Source: Tissierellales bacterium
Lineage (GTDB): Bacteria > Bacillota > Clostridia > Tissierellales > Tissierellaceae
Assembly: GCA_030146915.1 (NCBI GenBank)
Contig: JASLAT010000026.1
Coordinates: 1-17,238, forward strand
Direction: 5' to 3'
Length of the DNA: 17,238 bases
Under the pieces are notes generated by a model, which searched no databases, was not told where the DNA came from, and saw only the letters and a program-made list of their open reading frames with translations. The number at the start of each line of letters is the position of its first letter. Positions within the stretch are counted from its first letter, which is position 1. This document shows positions 1 through 7,053 of the stretch, one piece after another. A program made the position numbers and the translations under genes.

Positions 1-21
1 AAAATTGAGGAGATGGATTTA

Positions 22-1347
22 ATGTTAGATTTGACAAAAGGTGAAATTGATAAGCTACTATTTAAGTTTACAATGCCTATGTTTGTATCGGTTATATTTC
101 AGCAACTTTATAATATAGCAGATAGTTTAATAGCTGGTAAATTTGCAGGAGAAAATGCATTAGCATCAGTAGGAGCATCTTACCCCATAACTATGATATT
201 AATGGCAGTAGCTTTAGGTACGGGTATAGGAACTATGGTTATAGTTTCTAATTTATATGGTAGTAAAAGTTACGATAGGATGAAAACAGCAATATCTACT
301 ATACTTATTTCTACTTTAGTACTTTCAATTTTTTTAACTATCTTAGGGCTTAGATTATCAGGGTTATTATTAAAGGGCCTAAATACTCCTGAAAATATTT
401 TTATAGATTCACAAAAATATTTGGATATATATATTTACGGTTTTGTTTTTTTGTTTTTATATAATATAACTACAGGTATATTCACATCTATTGGAGATTC
501 TAAGACTCCGCTTTATTTTTTAATTGGATCATCGCTTAGTAATATATTACTTGACTATATTTTTGTAGCTAAATTTAACATGGGAGTAGCAGGAGTAGCA
601 TATGCAACGCTTTTAGCTCAGTCATTAGCATGTATACTTTCATTTATAGTTTTAAGTTTTAGATTAAAAAGTTTAGAAGGAAGGTTAAAGGTCTTCTTTT
701 CTTTAGAAGAGTTAAAGCATATATCTTTAATAGCTATACCAAGTATTTTACAGCAAAGTTTTATATCAATAGGAAATATTTTTATTCAGGGAAGAATAAA
801 TAGTTTTGGTTCTTCAACTATAGCAGGTTTTGCAGCTGGAAATAAATTAAATACTTTTGTACTAACATCATTTACTACGGTAGGTAATAGTGTATCATCC
901 TTTACAGCACAGAACTTAGGAGCTAAAAAACCAGAAAGGGTTAAAGAGGGATTTATATCAGGTTTAAAGATTGCTTTTGCCATAGCTTTTACTTTATTCA
1001 TAGCTTTTTTCTTTAAAGGGGCAGATTTAGTAGGACTTTTTATTAAGGAAAAAAATTTAGAAACTATAGCTGTTGGTAGGCAGTTTTTAAGAATTGTTTC
1101 TCCATTCTATCCTATAATAGCTATAAAACTAACAGCTGATGGAGTTTTACGAGGTTCTAAGAATATGAATAAATTTATGATTGCCACATTTATCGATTTA
1201 ATATTGAGAGTTGTTTTAGCATATTACTTAAGTTTTTCTTTAGGTAGTATGGGAATATGGATTTCATGGCCAATAGGCTGGATAATAGGGAGTATTTTAT
1301 CCTTTGTTTTTTATAGACAAGTTATAAATAAAGAGTTAAAGTATTAA
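22..1347 (+). CDS. MATE family multidrug/sodium efflux transporter
   Basis: A polytopic inner-membrane antiporter of the MATE family, expected to export drugs or cationic metabolites in exchange for Na+ or H+. The 441-residue chain is almost entirely hydrophobic helices, matching the usual length (about 440-460) and 12-helix layout. The N-terminal QQLYNIADSLIAGKF stretch, followed by ALASVGASYP, is the typical MATE first-helix signature, and a related pattern (GFAAGNKLNTF) opens the second half, as expected for the two pseudo-symmetric bundles. I place the start at the ATG at 22 because GAGGAG at 7-12 gives a 9-nt spacer; the in-frame ATG at 13 directly abuts that site. The upstream promoter is outside the window. 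The substrate cannot be told from sequence. The gene ends at a terminator shared with the opposing hydrolase gene. Confidence 0.93.
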   Translation: MLDLTKGEIDKLLFKFTMPMFVSVIFQQLYNIADSLIAGKFAGENALASVGASYPITMILMAVALGTGIGTMVIVSNLYGSKSYDRMKTAISTILISTLVLSIFLTILGLRLSGLLLKGLNTPENIFIDSQKYLDIYIYGFVFLFLYNITTGIFTSIGDSKTPLYFLIGSSLSNILLDYIFVAKFNMGVAGVAYATLLAQSLACILSFIVLSFRLKSLEGRLKVFFSLEELKHISLIAIPSILQQSFISIGNIFIQGRINSFGSSTIAGFAAGNKLNTFVLTSFTTVGNSVSSFTAQNLGAKKPERVKEGFISGLKIAFAIAFTLFIAFFFKGADLVGLFIKEKNLETIAVGRQFLRIVSPFYPIIAIKLTADGVLRGSKNMNKFMIATFIDLILRVVLAYYLSFSLGSMGIWISWPIGWIIGSILSFVFYRQVINKELKY

Positions 1348-1350
1348 ATT

Positions 1351-1376
1351 AAAAGACAACCATATGGTTGTCTTTT
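1351..1376. terminator. Bidirectional intrinsic terminator between convergent genes
   Basis: A perfect 26-bp palindrome centred on CATATG: arms AAAAGACAACC and GGTTGTCTTTT flank a central AT/AT. It lies 3 nt after the MATE stop and 5 nt before the stop of the opposing hydrolase. The A-run on the left and T-run on the right give a U-tract in both directions, so it can terminate both transcripts. Confidence 0.88.
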
Positions 1377-1381
1377 TTATA

Positions 1382-2155
1382 CTATTTCTCTATATATTCA
1401 AGAGCTTCTTTTATTGCAAGAGCAGTTTCTTTAGGCATATCCCAGTTCATAGAGTGTCCAGCTTTCTCTATAGAGATAGTTTTTATTTTTGCTGCTTTTA
1501 TTCTAGAAAGGTTAAAACCTTCATCATCTGTTTCATCACCTACTATAAAAACTTTTTCATAAGAAGCATTAAAAAAAGTTTCTTCCCATTTATAACTTTT
1601 TTCTTCCATCATTTCCCTAGCCTCTCTATAAAGGGCTTTAGGGCTTGCTAATCTGACTGTTGCTAGAAATTTTTGATCGTCTTTTCTTCCCAGGCTTCTT
1701 AACATTTTATAAAAATATTCTTTTTCAAAGGTTTCCTCTCCTTTATCCATATAAGGAAAATATTCTTGTTGCATAGAACCCTCTGATAAAATTACTCCTT
1801 TTACTTTATTAGGCAATAGATCTGCTAAACTTATAGCTACTCTTCCTCCCATACTATGAGCATATATAATGAATTCATCTAAATTTATTTTCTCTATCAA
1901 GTTTTTTAAATAGTATGCATGGTCTTCCGGTCTATAGCTAAAGTTTTCAGGACTATCACTATAGCCTGCTCCAAGTAAGTCTATTAGTATTCTTCTATGC
2001 TCAGAGATTTCTTTTTGAGCTGCTAATTCAACAAAGTCAAAAGAAGAAGCACATCCCCAGCCAGGTATAAAAATAATTGGTATTTTATCTCCTTCTAGGT
2101 CATTGTATCTTACATAGACCTTCTCATCATTTATAGTCATAATTATTTCTTTCAA
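1382..2155 (-). CDS. Alpha/beta-fold hydrolase, TTG start
   Basis: A 257-residue cytoplasmic alpha/beta hydrolase of unknown substrate; there is no signal peptide. The fold markers are in order: the oxyanion-loop motif PGWG (31-34), the nucleophile elbow AHSMGG with Ser101, a likely acid Asp207 in GDETDDEG, and His234 in AGHSMNW. Residues about 120-200 form the variable lid. The chosen start is TTG at 2155-2153, because GAGGTGAT, a strong anti-Shine-Dalgarno match, lies 5 nt upstream of it on the minus strand. The first in-frame ATG (codon 6) would be about 20 nt from that site. The gene stands alone, convergent with the MATE gene. It could be an esterase, a lactonase or a C-C hydrolase; nothing in the sequence decides between them. 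Confidence 0.9.
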   Translation of the reverse strand: MKEIIMTINDEKVYVRYNDLEGDKIPIIFIPGWGCASSFDFVELAAQKEISEHRRILIDLLGAGYSDSPENFSYRPEDHAYYLKNLIEKINLDEFIIYAHSMGGRVAISLADLLPNKVKGVILSEGSMQQEYFPYMDKGEETFEKEYFYKMLRSLGRKDDQKFLATVRLASPKALYREAREMMEEKSYKWEETFFNASYEKVFIVGDETDDEGFNLSRIKAAKIKTISIEKAGHSMNWDMPKETALAIKEALEYIEK

Positions 2156-2160
2156 AAAAT

Positions 2161-2168
2161 CACCTCAA
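2161..2168 (-). promoter_or_regulatory. Ribosome binding site deciding a TTG start
   Basis: The minus strand reads GAGGTGATTTTTTG. The GAGGTG core is 5 nt from TTG and about 20 nt from the next in-frame ATG, which favours TTG as the start of the alpha/beta hydrolase. Confidence 0.7.
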
Positions 2169-2196
2169 AATATTATAGTAAATTCATTATATCTAA

Positions 2197-2213
2197 AATC
2201 TTATTATAAGATT
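2197..2213. promoter_or_regulatory. Candidate operator palindrome
   Basis: AATCTTAT-T-ATAAGATT is a perfect 8-bp inverted repeat with a 1-nt centre. It lies immediately upstream of a minus-strand TATAAT (2186-2191), inside the -35 to -10 interval of a possible hydrolase promoter. The -35 there is weak (TAATCT). A role as a repressor site is inferred only from its position and symmetry. Confidence 0.35.
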
Positions 2214-2332
2214 AAGCTTTATTCCAGTTTTATAGTTAAATTAAGATTACTAGTGGTTTAGGATAAAATAAGATAGACTTTATATCTTATATTATAATAA
2301 GATTTTTATAGTATTGAGTAAATTAAAATCTC

Positions 2333-2360
2333 TTGTAAAATTTTTTACATATGTTATATT
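2333..2360 (+). promoter_or_regulatory. Candidate promoter for the L,D-transpeptidase
   Basis: TTGTAA at 2333-2338 and TATATT at 2355-2360 are separated by 16 nt. That would give a leader of about 90 nt before the ATG at 2459. In DNA this AT-rich, such matches also arise by chance. Confidence 0.33.
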
Positions 2361-2458
2361 AGATATTGCTATTTATATTAAAAATTTTATATTTCCTTTA
2401 TATGTTAGATTTATGGGTAATAATTAAAGGGAATTAAATTAAGCTAGGAGAGATATAT

Positions 2459-3730
2459 ATGAGAAAAAGAACTATGTATATAGTAGTGATTAGCTTACTT
2501 GTAGTTTTAATGTTTAATACAGTTGCTCAGGCTACTGAAAACACTAGAATAATAAATACTAGAGGGATAGCTTTTAACTCAGGTAGAAGTTCTGATAACA
2601 TAAGGCTTTTGAAAGATTTTTTTCGTGCTAGAGGAGCTAAAGATGTTCCTTGGGGCTATGATTATGACTCTAAAACTAAGGAGCTAGTTAGAGCTTTTCA
2701 AAAAGAAAAGGGCTTAGGTGCAGATGGTATAGCTGGGGATTCTACTATAAAAAAAATAAATGAAGAAATATTACAAAAGAATTATAAAATAGGATTAAGG
2801 CAACCTACTGTAAAGCAGAAGGGAGATCTTATATTGATAAATAAATCTTCTAATACTCTACATCTTATGAGAAATGGTAAGGTTTTTAAATCTTATCCTG
2901 TTGCTACAGGAAAGACACAAGCTCTAACACCTGATGGAAGACATAAAGTTGTTATAAAATTAGTAAACCCAGCTTGGGGTGGCGCTGGTGTAAGTGCTCC
3001 TATAGCAGGAGGAGCTCCAAATAATCCCCTAGGAACAAGATGGATAGGAATCTCTTATGGTGGCGGAGGTAGTTATGGTATGCATGGAAATAGCAACCCA
3101 TCATCTATAGGTAGATATGCATCATTAGGATGTGTAAGGATGTTTAATAGTGGGGTGGAAGACTTATATAATCATGTTAAGATAGGTACTCCAGTTTGGA
3201 TTGGAGAAGAGGGTTTATTAGAAAAGTATGGAGTGAGTTTTGATCATAATTTTGGAAATTATAAACCAACAGTTAAGCCTGTAGAGCCTAAACCAGACTA
3301 TATACTTTCTAAAGCACAAGTTAAGATAGATGGAAGGCTTGTTAATTTAGAAAAATCCATAATTAATAAAGATGGGACAACTTATTATCCTTTTAGAGAG
3401 ATACTAGAAGAAGTTGGAGCAGAGGTTTTATGGGATGAAAAAAGTAACACTGCTATTGGAAATTTAGAAACTAATACTGTAATGTTTCAGATAGGGAAAA
3501 ATGATTATTTAGTAAATGGAAGTCCTAAATTTTTACCAAAAGGGCAGAAGAGTTTTATAAATAAGGGTAATACCTATGTGCCTATTAGATATCTAATGGA
3601 GGGTTTAGGTTACAAGGTTAATTGGGATCAAGCTACAAGAACAATTAGTATAGATAAGGAAGAAGTAACAGAAAGTATATTTAACTATGATAAATTTATA
3701 GAACAAGATTTGGATTATGAGAGCTTATAG
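2459..3730 (+). CDS. Secreted L,D-transpeptidase with peptidoglycan-binding and C-terminal stalk-like domain
   Basis: An exported YkuD-family L,D-transpeptidase that forms 3-3 cross-links in peptidoglycan or attaches proteins to it. Residues 1-25 are a signal peptide ending AQA. Residues about 42-100 resemble a peptidoglycan-binding domain 1 (LVRAFQKEKGLGADGIAG). Residues 121-249 are the catalytic domain, with His209 in MHGN and the nucleophile Cys225 in SLGCVRM, so the active site is intact. A Pro/Lys linker leads to residues about 284-398, which match the copper amine oxidase N-terminal-like 'stalk' domain seen in many clostridial wall proteins (PFREILEEVGAEVLWD and VPIRYLMEGLGYKVNWD are its two half-repeats). 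The ATG start is supported by AGGAG at 2446-2450. A terminator overlaps the stop codon, so it is probably monocistronic. Confidence 0.93.
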   Translation: MRKRTMYIVVISLLVVLMFNTVAQATENTRIINTRGIAFNSGRSSDNIRLLKDFFRARGAKDVPWGYDYDSKTKELVRAFQKEKGLGADGIAGDSTIKKINEEILQKNYKIGLRQPTVKQKGDLILINKSSNTLHLMRNGKVFKSYPVATGKTQALTPDGRHKVVIKLVNPAWGGAGVSAPIAGGAPNNPLGTRWIGISYGGGGSYGMHGNSNPSSIGRYASLGCVRMFNSGVEDLYNHVKIGTPVWIGEEGLLEKYGVSFDHNFGNYKPTVKPVEPKPDYILSKAQVKIDGRLVNLEKSIINKDGTTYYPFREILEEVGAEVLWDEKSNTAIGNLETNTVMFQIGKNDYLVNGSPKFLPKGQKSFINKGNTYVPIRYLMEGLGYKVNWDQATRTISIDKEEVTESIFNYDKFIEQDLDYESL

Positions 3731-3745
3731 AAAGCTCTCTTTTTT
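3719..3745 (+). terminator. Intrinsic terminator overlapping the transpeptidase stop codon
   Basis: The 8-bp arms GAGAGCTT (3719-3726) and AAGCTCTC (3732-3739) are followed by a T-run. The TAG stop at 3728-3730 lies in the loop. Confidence 0.85.
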
Positions 3746-3766
3746 ATAGAAAAAATAGTCTACTTC

Positions 3767-3775
3767 TGGTATAGT
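3767..3775 (+). promoter_or_regulatory. Candidate extended -10 promoter for the P1 peptidase gene
   Basis: TGG-TATAGT forms an extended -10 element (TGn + hexamer), 22 nt after the previous terminator's T-run and about 25 nt before the ATG at 3801. No good -35 is visible, which is acceptable for an extended -10 promoter. Confidence 0.42.
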
Positions 3776-3800
3776 TTTAATAAATAAGGAGGTAGGGATA

Positions 3801-4853
3801 ATGAAAAGAAAGTTAGAAGATTATAATATACATATAGGAGAATTAAAAAAAGGTAAAAAGAATGCTATAACTGATGTTAGAGGAGTTAAGGTGGGTCATG
3901 TAACGTATGATAATTTTGGTTATAAATCTGGTGTAACAGCTATTGTTCCTCATTTAGGTAATATTTTTAAGGAGAAACTTATAGCAGCAAGCCATGTTAT
4001 AAATGGTTATGGTAAAACAGTTGGTACCGTTCAAATAGATGAAATGGGGACTTTAGAAACTCCTATTTTACTTACAAATACATTGGCTGTTGGTCAGGTT
4101 TCAACAGCTCTTATTAAATACATGCTAAGAGATAATGAAGATATAGGAGTTACAACATCAACTATAAATCCTGTAGTTGCTGAATGTAATGATGGATATC
4201 TAAATAAGATACAAGATATCTATATTAAAGAGGAAGATGTATATAAAGCACTTAATGAAGCTTCTGATAACTTCTTAGAAGGTTCAGTAGGAGCTGGTAC
4301 AGGAATGGTTTGCTATGGTTTAAAAGGTGGAATAGGTTCTAGTTCAAGAGTAGTAGAGTTAGTGGATAAAGAGTATTGTATAGGAGTTTTAACATTAACC
4401 AACTTTGGAAGAATGGAAGATTTAAGAGTTGGATTAAGACCAATAGGAAGGAAGATTAAAGATAACTTAAGTAGTTCTTACGATAGAGAAGACTCAGGGT
4501 CTATAATTATAATTTTAGCAACAGATGCTCCTCTTAGTCATAGGCAACTTAAGAGACTAATAAAAAGAACAACCCATGGTATAGCAGCAACTGGAGCTTT
4601 TACTAGTTCAGGCTCTGGTGAAATAGCTATAGGCTTTTCTACAGCAAATAAGATAGATCATTATTCTAAAGATGCTAGTTCAACAATAGAGATTATAAAT
4701 GAAAATTATATAAATGATATGTTTAAGGCTGTAAAAGAAGCTACTGAAGAAGCAATAATATCCTCCTTAATAAATGCAGATACAAAAATAGGAAGGGATG
4801 GTAATAAAATTTATAGCCTATTAGAGTATGAAAAGTATCTAAAGGAGGATTAG
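3801..4853 (+). CDS. P1 family (S58, DmpA-like) self-processing aminopeptidase
   Basis: A 350-residue N-terminal-nucleophile hydrolase of MEROPS family S58, which in characterised members (DmpA) cleaves itself at a Gly-Ser bond and releases N-terminal D- or L-residues or beta-amino acids from peptides. The expected cleavage is Gly233-Ser234, in DSGSIIIILATDAPL, giving alpha and beta chains of about 233 and 117 residues. Ser272 and Glu274 in SGSGEIAIGFS lie 38 and 40 residues after the nucleophile, the same spacing I recall for DmpA Ser250/Ser288/Glu290. The family motifs VGAGTGMVCYGLKGGIG and NFGRMEDLRVG are present. There is no signal peptide, so the enzyme should be cytoplasmic. AAGGAGGT 7 nt upstream sets the start. 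The next gene begins 1 nt after the stop. The physiological substrate is unknown. Confidence 0.93.
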   Translation: MKRKLEDYNIHIGELKKGKKNAITDVRGVKVGHVTYDNFGYKSGVTAIVPHLGNIFKEKLIAASHVINGYGKTVGTVQIDEMGTLETPILLTNTLAVGQVSTALIKYMLRDNEDIGVTTSTINPVVAECNDGYLNKIQDIYIKEEDVYKALNEASDNFLEGSVGAGTGMVCYGLKGGIGSSSRVVELVDKEYCIGVLTLTNFGRMEDLRVGLRPIGRKIKDNLSSSYDREDSGSIIIILATDAPLSHRQLKRLIKRTTHGIAATGAFTSSGSGEIAIGFSTANKIDHYSKDASSTIEIINENYINDMFKAVKEATEEAIISSLINADTKIGRDGNKIYSLLEYEKYLKED

Positions 4854-4854
4854 T

Positions 4855-5865
4855 ATGACTAGAAAATATAAAAATCTTATTCTAATATCTATAATATTAA
4901 CTCTCTTATTATCTTTTTACCATATAGTTTATGGCGAAAAATTGTATACAGAGAGTTATCTGGATTTTTTATTAGACTATGAATCTAGGTTATCAGAATA
5001 TACTATTACAGATGAAAAAGATTCCGATTATAGTGTGTATGAATCTATATTTCTGTTAGACTTTAATGAAGATAGTCCAATTCTTTTATTACAATATGAA
5101 AGATTTGATGATCAGGATAGGACAATTGATTTTTATTTTTATGAACCAAAGGATTCAGAAGTTAAGGAATTAAAGTTGGATATAGATATACAAGGAGATA
5201 TAAGTTTTTATAAAGGAGATAATGAGTTATTAATTTTAGATTCATACAATTATGGTAAGGATCAAGCTATATACTCTTTGATTAAAGATGGGAATATTAT
5301 TGAAGGAATAAGAGATATAAATTTAGAGGATAGTTATAATAATAATCAAGGAGAATTAATAGGATATGAACTTTTAACAAAAGATTTATATTTAGGTAAC
5401 TATAGTGATCCAATCTATCTTGAGAGAAATAATAGTTTAGAAAATTTAGTAGTTAGTTTTTATCATTTAGATAAGGGTTTTTTAGAAGATTATATTAGGT
5501 CTTTTGATTTTAATAGAATATTTATAGAAGCAGATAAAAATTTTACAATTACTATAGGGGAAAAAAAGAGATTAAATTTACCTACTAATGTAGAAGGTGT
5601 AAACTATAAATTTAATATTACAAATCTTGATATAATTTCAATAGATGAAAACGCAAATATACTTGGCATTACAGAGGGTGAAACAGATCTTTTAGTAAGA
5701 GCAGAGAAGCCAGGGTATAGATCTGATAGTGTTAAAATAAAGGTTAAAGTTGTAAATAATCAAGAAGAGAAAAAAGATTTAAACTTTAAACTATTTTCAA
5801 TTCCAGCCTTTGCTGCCTTATTATTTGCAATTGGATTTATAACAAGAAGAAATAAAAATAGATAG
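4855..5865 (+). CDS. Membrane-anchored surface protein with Big_2-type Ig-like domain
   Basis: I do not recognise the whole protein. Residues about 8-27 form a signal peptide or first membrane helix. Residues 30-225 are an acidic, Tyr-rich extracellular region with beta-propeller-like short strands (ESIFLLDFNEDSPILLL, GDNELLILDSYNY) and no catalytic motif I can name. Residues about 230-300 match a bacterial Ig-like group 2 domain (IGEKKRLNLP through ISIDENANILGITEGETDLLV to KVKV). Residues 311-331 form a C-terminal membrane helix followed by RRNKNR. There is no LPXTG motif, so anchoring should be by the helix rather than sortase. The start, with AGGAGG at 4843-4848, lies 1 nt after the peptidase stop, so the two genes are likely co-transcribed and translationally coupled. 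A shared biological role is inferred only from that. Confidence 0.78.
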   Translation: MTRKYKNLILISIILTLLLSFYHIVYGEKLYTESYLDFLLDYESRLSEYTITDEKDSDYSVYESIFLLDFNEDSPILLLQYERFDDQDRTIDFYFYEPKDSEVKELKLDIDIQGDISFYKGDNELLILDSYNYGKDQAIYSLIKDGNIIEGIRDINLEDSYNNNQGELIGYELLTKDLYLGNYSDPIYLERNNSLENLVVSFYHLDKGFLEDYIRSFDFNRIFIEADKNFTITIGEKKRLNLPTNVEGVNYKFNITNLDIISIDENANILGITEGETDLLVRAEKPGYRSDSVKIKVKVVNNQEEKKDLNFKLFSIPAFAALLFAIGFITRRNKNR

Positions 5866-5887
5866 GAAAAAAATCCTATCTATTTTT
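5854..5887. terminator. Bidirectional terminator spanning both convergent stop codons
   Basis: Perfect 14-bp arms (5854-5867 and 5874-5887) flank a six-A loop. The TAG of the Big_2 gene (5863-5865) lies in the left arm and the stop of mgsA (5880-5882) in the right arm. The A-run and T-run at the ends give a U-tract on both strands. Confidence 0.92.
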
Positions 5888-6329
5888 CATATTTACTCTT
5901 ATAGCTTATAACTTGTCTTTTATAAGACTTACTCATAAGCTCGGATTCTAATAAAAAATTCGCTGTACTTATATTATTAGCAATAGGAATATTATAAAGC
6001 ACACCAATTCTAAGCAAGGCTTTAACATCAGGGTCATGAGGTTGTGCTTCAAGGGGATCCCAAAAAAATATTAAAAAATCTATCTCACCTTCAATTATTC
6101 TTGAACTAATTTGTTGGTCTCCACCTATTGGACCAGATTTAAAGGCGTGAACCTTAAGACCTGTTCTTTCAGATATTAAGGTTGCTGTAGTTCCAGTTCC
6201 GTATAATTTATGATTAGCTAAAATTTCTTGGTTTTTTACTGCCCAAGTTAATAGATTTTCTTTCATATGGTCATGGGCAACAAGAGCTATATTCTTTTTT
6301 TCATCAGATTGTAGATATTTAATCTTCAT
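5880..6329 (-). CDS. mgsA: Methylglyoxal synthase
   Basis: Converts dihydroxyacetone phosphate to methylglyoxal and phosphate in the cytoplasm, a bypass of lower glycolysis that relieves sugar-phosphate build-up when phosphate is short. The 149-residue length matches E. coli MgsA (152). The signature is intact: GTGTT (44-48), SGPIGGDQQ with the catalytic-base Asp71, and FFWDPLEAQPHDPDVKALLR with His98 and Asp101, all at the same residue numbers I recall for the E. coli enzyme. The gene is the last of a four-gene minus-strand operon. Its ATG overlaps the end of the upstream gene by 11 nt. A GAGGAG inside that gene is 13 nt away, so translation probably depends on coupling. It ends in a terminator shared with the opposing gene. 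Confidence 0.96.
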   Translation of the reverse strand: MKIKYLQSDEKKNIALVAHDHMKENLLTWAVKNQEILANHKLYGTGTTATLISERTGLKVHAFKSGPIGGDQQISSRIIEGEIDFLIFFWDPLEAQPHDPDVKALLRIGVLYNIPIANNISTANFLLESELMSKSYKRQVISYKSKYEK

Positions 6330-6726
6330 TTATTTTATTCAACTCCTCATAAATTTCTCTAAGGGAATTTTGAACTTCTAGTATATGAGCCTGTGCATCA
6401 CTGATTTTACTTTGAGTAAATATATCTGAAAAAATATTATCCATAAAAACATCAAAAAACTTATTTATTCCTATATCTAAGGAACTATTAATTTCTAAAT
6501 CAAGGTTTTGTAATTTAAGTTTTAATAAACTAAGCTTCTCTTTAGATTCATCTAGCAGTTCTTCAGCATCATCTATATGGCTATGTTTTACATAACTAGA
6601 TAAAAACTTACCTCCAAAAATATCTAAAAATCCCCAATTAGCAGCCTTATCTAAAGTTTTTTTAGCTTGATCTAAAGTATAGGTTATATCCTTTATATCC
6701 TCTTTAATTACTTCAATATTATTCAT
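6319..6726 (-). CDS. Small helical (coiled-coil-like) protein of unknown function
   Basis: A 135-residue soluble protein that I cannot assign. It is strongly helical and charged, has no signal peptide or membrane segment, and contains a distinctive turn ANWGFLDIFGGKF (29-41) between two heptad-rich stretches. There is a possible weak internal repeat: SHIDDAEELLDESKEKLSLL (49-68) and SKISDAQAHILEVQNSLREI (106-125) share the S-x-I-x-D-A start and hydrophobic spacing. Its GGTGA ribosome site overlaps the stop codon of the upstream YbjQ gene 8 nt away, and its own 3' end overlaps mgsA by 11 nt, so it sits firmly within the operon. A scaffold or regulatory role is possible but not shown. Confidence 0.75.
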   Translation of the reverse strand: MNNIEVIKEDIKDITYTLDQAKKTLDKAANWGFLDIFGGKFLSSYVKHSHIDDAEELLDESKEKLSLLKLKLQNLDLEINSSLDIGINKFFDVFMDNIFSDIFTQSKISDAQAHILEVQNSLREIYEELNKINED

Positions 6727-6734
6727 TTAATCAC

Positions 6735-7049
6735 CTACTTATATCTAATCGCTGTAGCAAGTGCTGTTACTACTAGTGCAGCTCCGGATTGCAGATTAGT
6801 TGTAGAATAACTTAAATTTAAAACAGCATCTGCACCTATCAATTTAGCTTCTTCTTCTAATCTTTTTAAGCTTAATTTTCTTGCATCTACAATCATTTCT
6901 GTATAGGATGCTAGTTCTCCCCCAACTAAATTTTTAATACCAGCCATAAAATCCTTACCTAAATGTTTTGAAAATACTGATGAACCTTCTACGATTCCTA
7001 GTATTTCATATTCTCTGTCTTTAATGTCTGGTAAATTTGTTATTAACAT
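6735..7049 (-). CDS. YbjQ/UPF0145 family protein
   Basis: A 104-residue cytoplasmic protein of the YbjQ (UPF0145, 'heavy-metal-binding') family, which forms oligomeric rings in solved structures but has no firmly established function. The family pattern is clear: an N-terminal beta strand with EILGIVEGSSVFS, then IKNLVGGELASYTEMIVDARKLSLKRLEEEAKLIGADAVLNLSYSTT, and a C-terminal Ala/Val-rich strand. The length is normal. The start is supported by AGGAG 8 nt upstream, which lies inside the 3' end of the deacetylase gene; only 4 nt separate the two genes. The 'metal-binding' label is historical and no obvious metal ligands (no Cys or His cluster) are present here. Confidence 0.88.
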   Translation of the reverse strand: MLITNLPDIKDREYEILGIVEGSSVFSKHLGKDFMAGIKNLVGGELASYTEMIVDARKLSLKRLEEEAKLIGADAVLNLSYSTTNLQSGAALVVTALATAIRYK

Positions 7050-7053
7050 TAAA

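Larger units (their letters stand above)
2156..2458. other. Divergent intergenic promoter region, no gene seen
   Basis: This 303-bp, very AT-rich stretch separates the divergent hydrolase and L,D-transpeptidase genes. I see no coding frame with a ribosome binding site. It contains a palindrome AATCTTATTATAAGATT at 2197-2213 and further ATAAGAT/ATCTTAT copies at 2268-2274, 2284-2290 and 2297-2303. A minus-strand -10-like TATAAT (complement of 2186-2191) lies just downstream of the palindrome, and a weak plus-strand promoter sits near 2333-2360. A TGTAAA-attt-TTTACA inverted repeat at 2334-2349 overlaps that plus-strand promoter. Confidence 0.6.

Noticed and set aside
13..21. ATG at 13 as the MATE start
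   Set aside because: It directly follows GAGGAG at 7-12 with no spacer; the ATG at 22 has a 9-nt spacer.
786..1001. Minus-strand open frame of 71 codons inside the MATE gene
   Set aside because: It lies wholly within a clear transporter gene, lacks a ribosome site and resembles no protein.
1364..1651. Two plus-strand open frames opposite the hydrolase
   Set aside because: They are antisense shadows of the hydrolase, with Phe/Ser-rich composition and no ribosome site.
4855..5865. Sortase-anchored protein
   Set aside because: The C-terminus has a hydrophobic helix and positive tail but no LPXTG-like motif before it.
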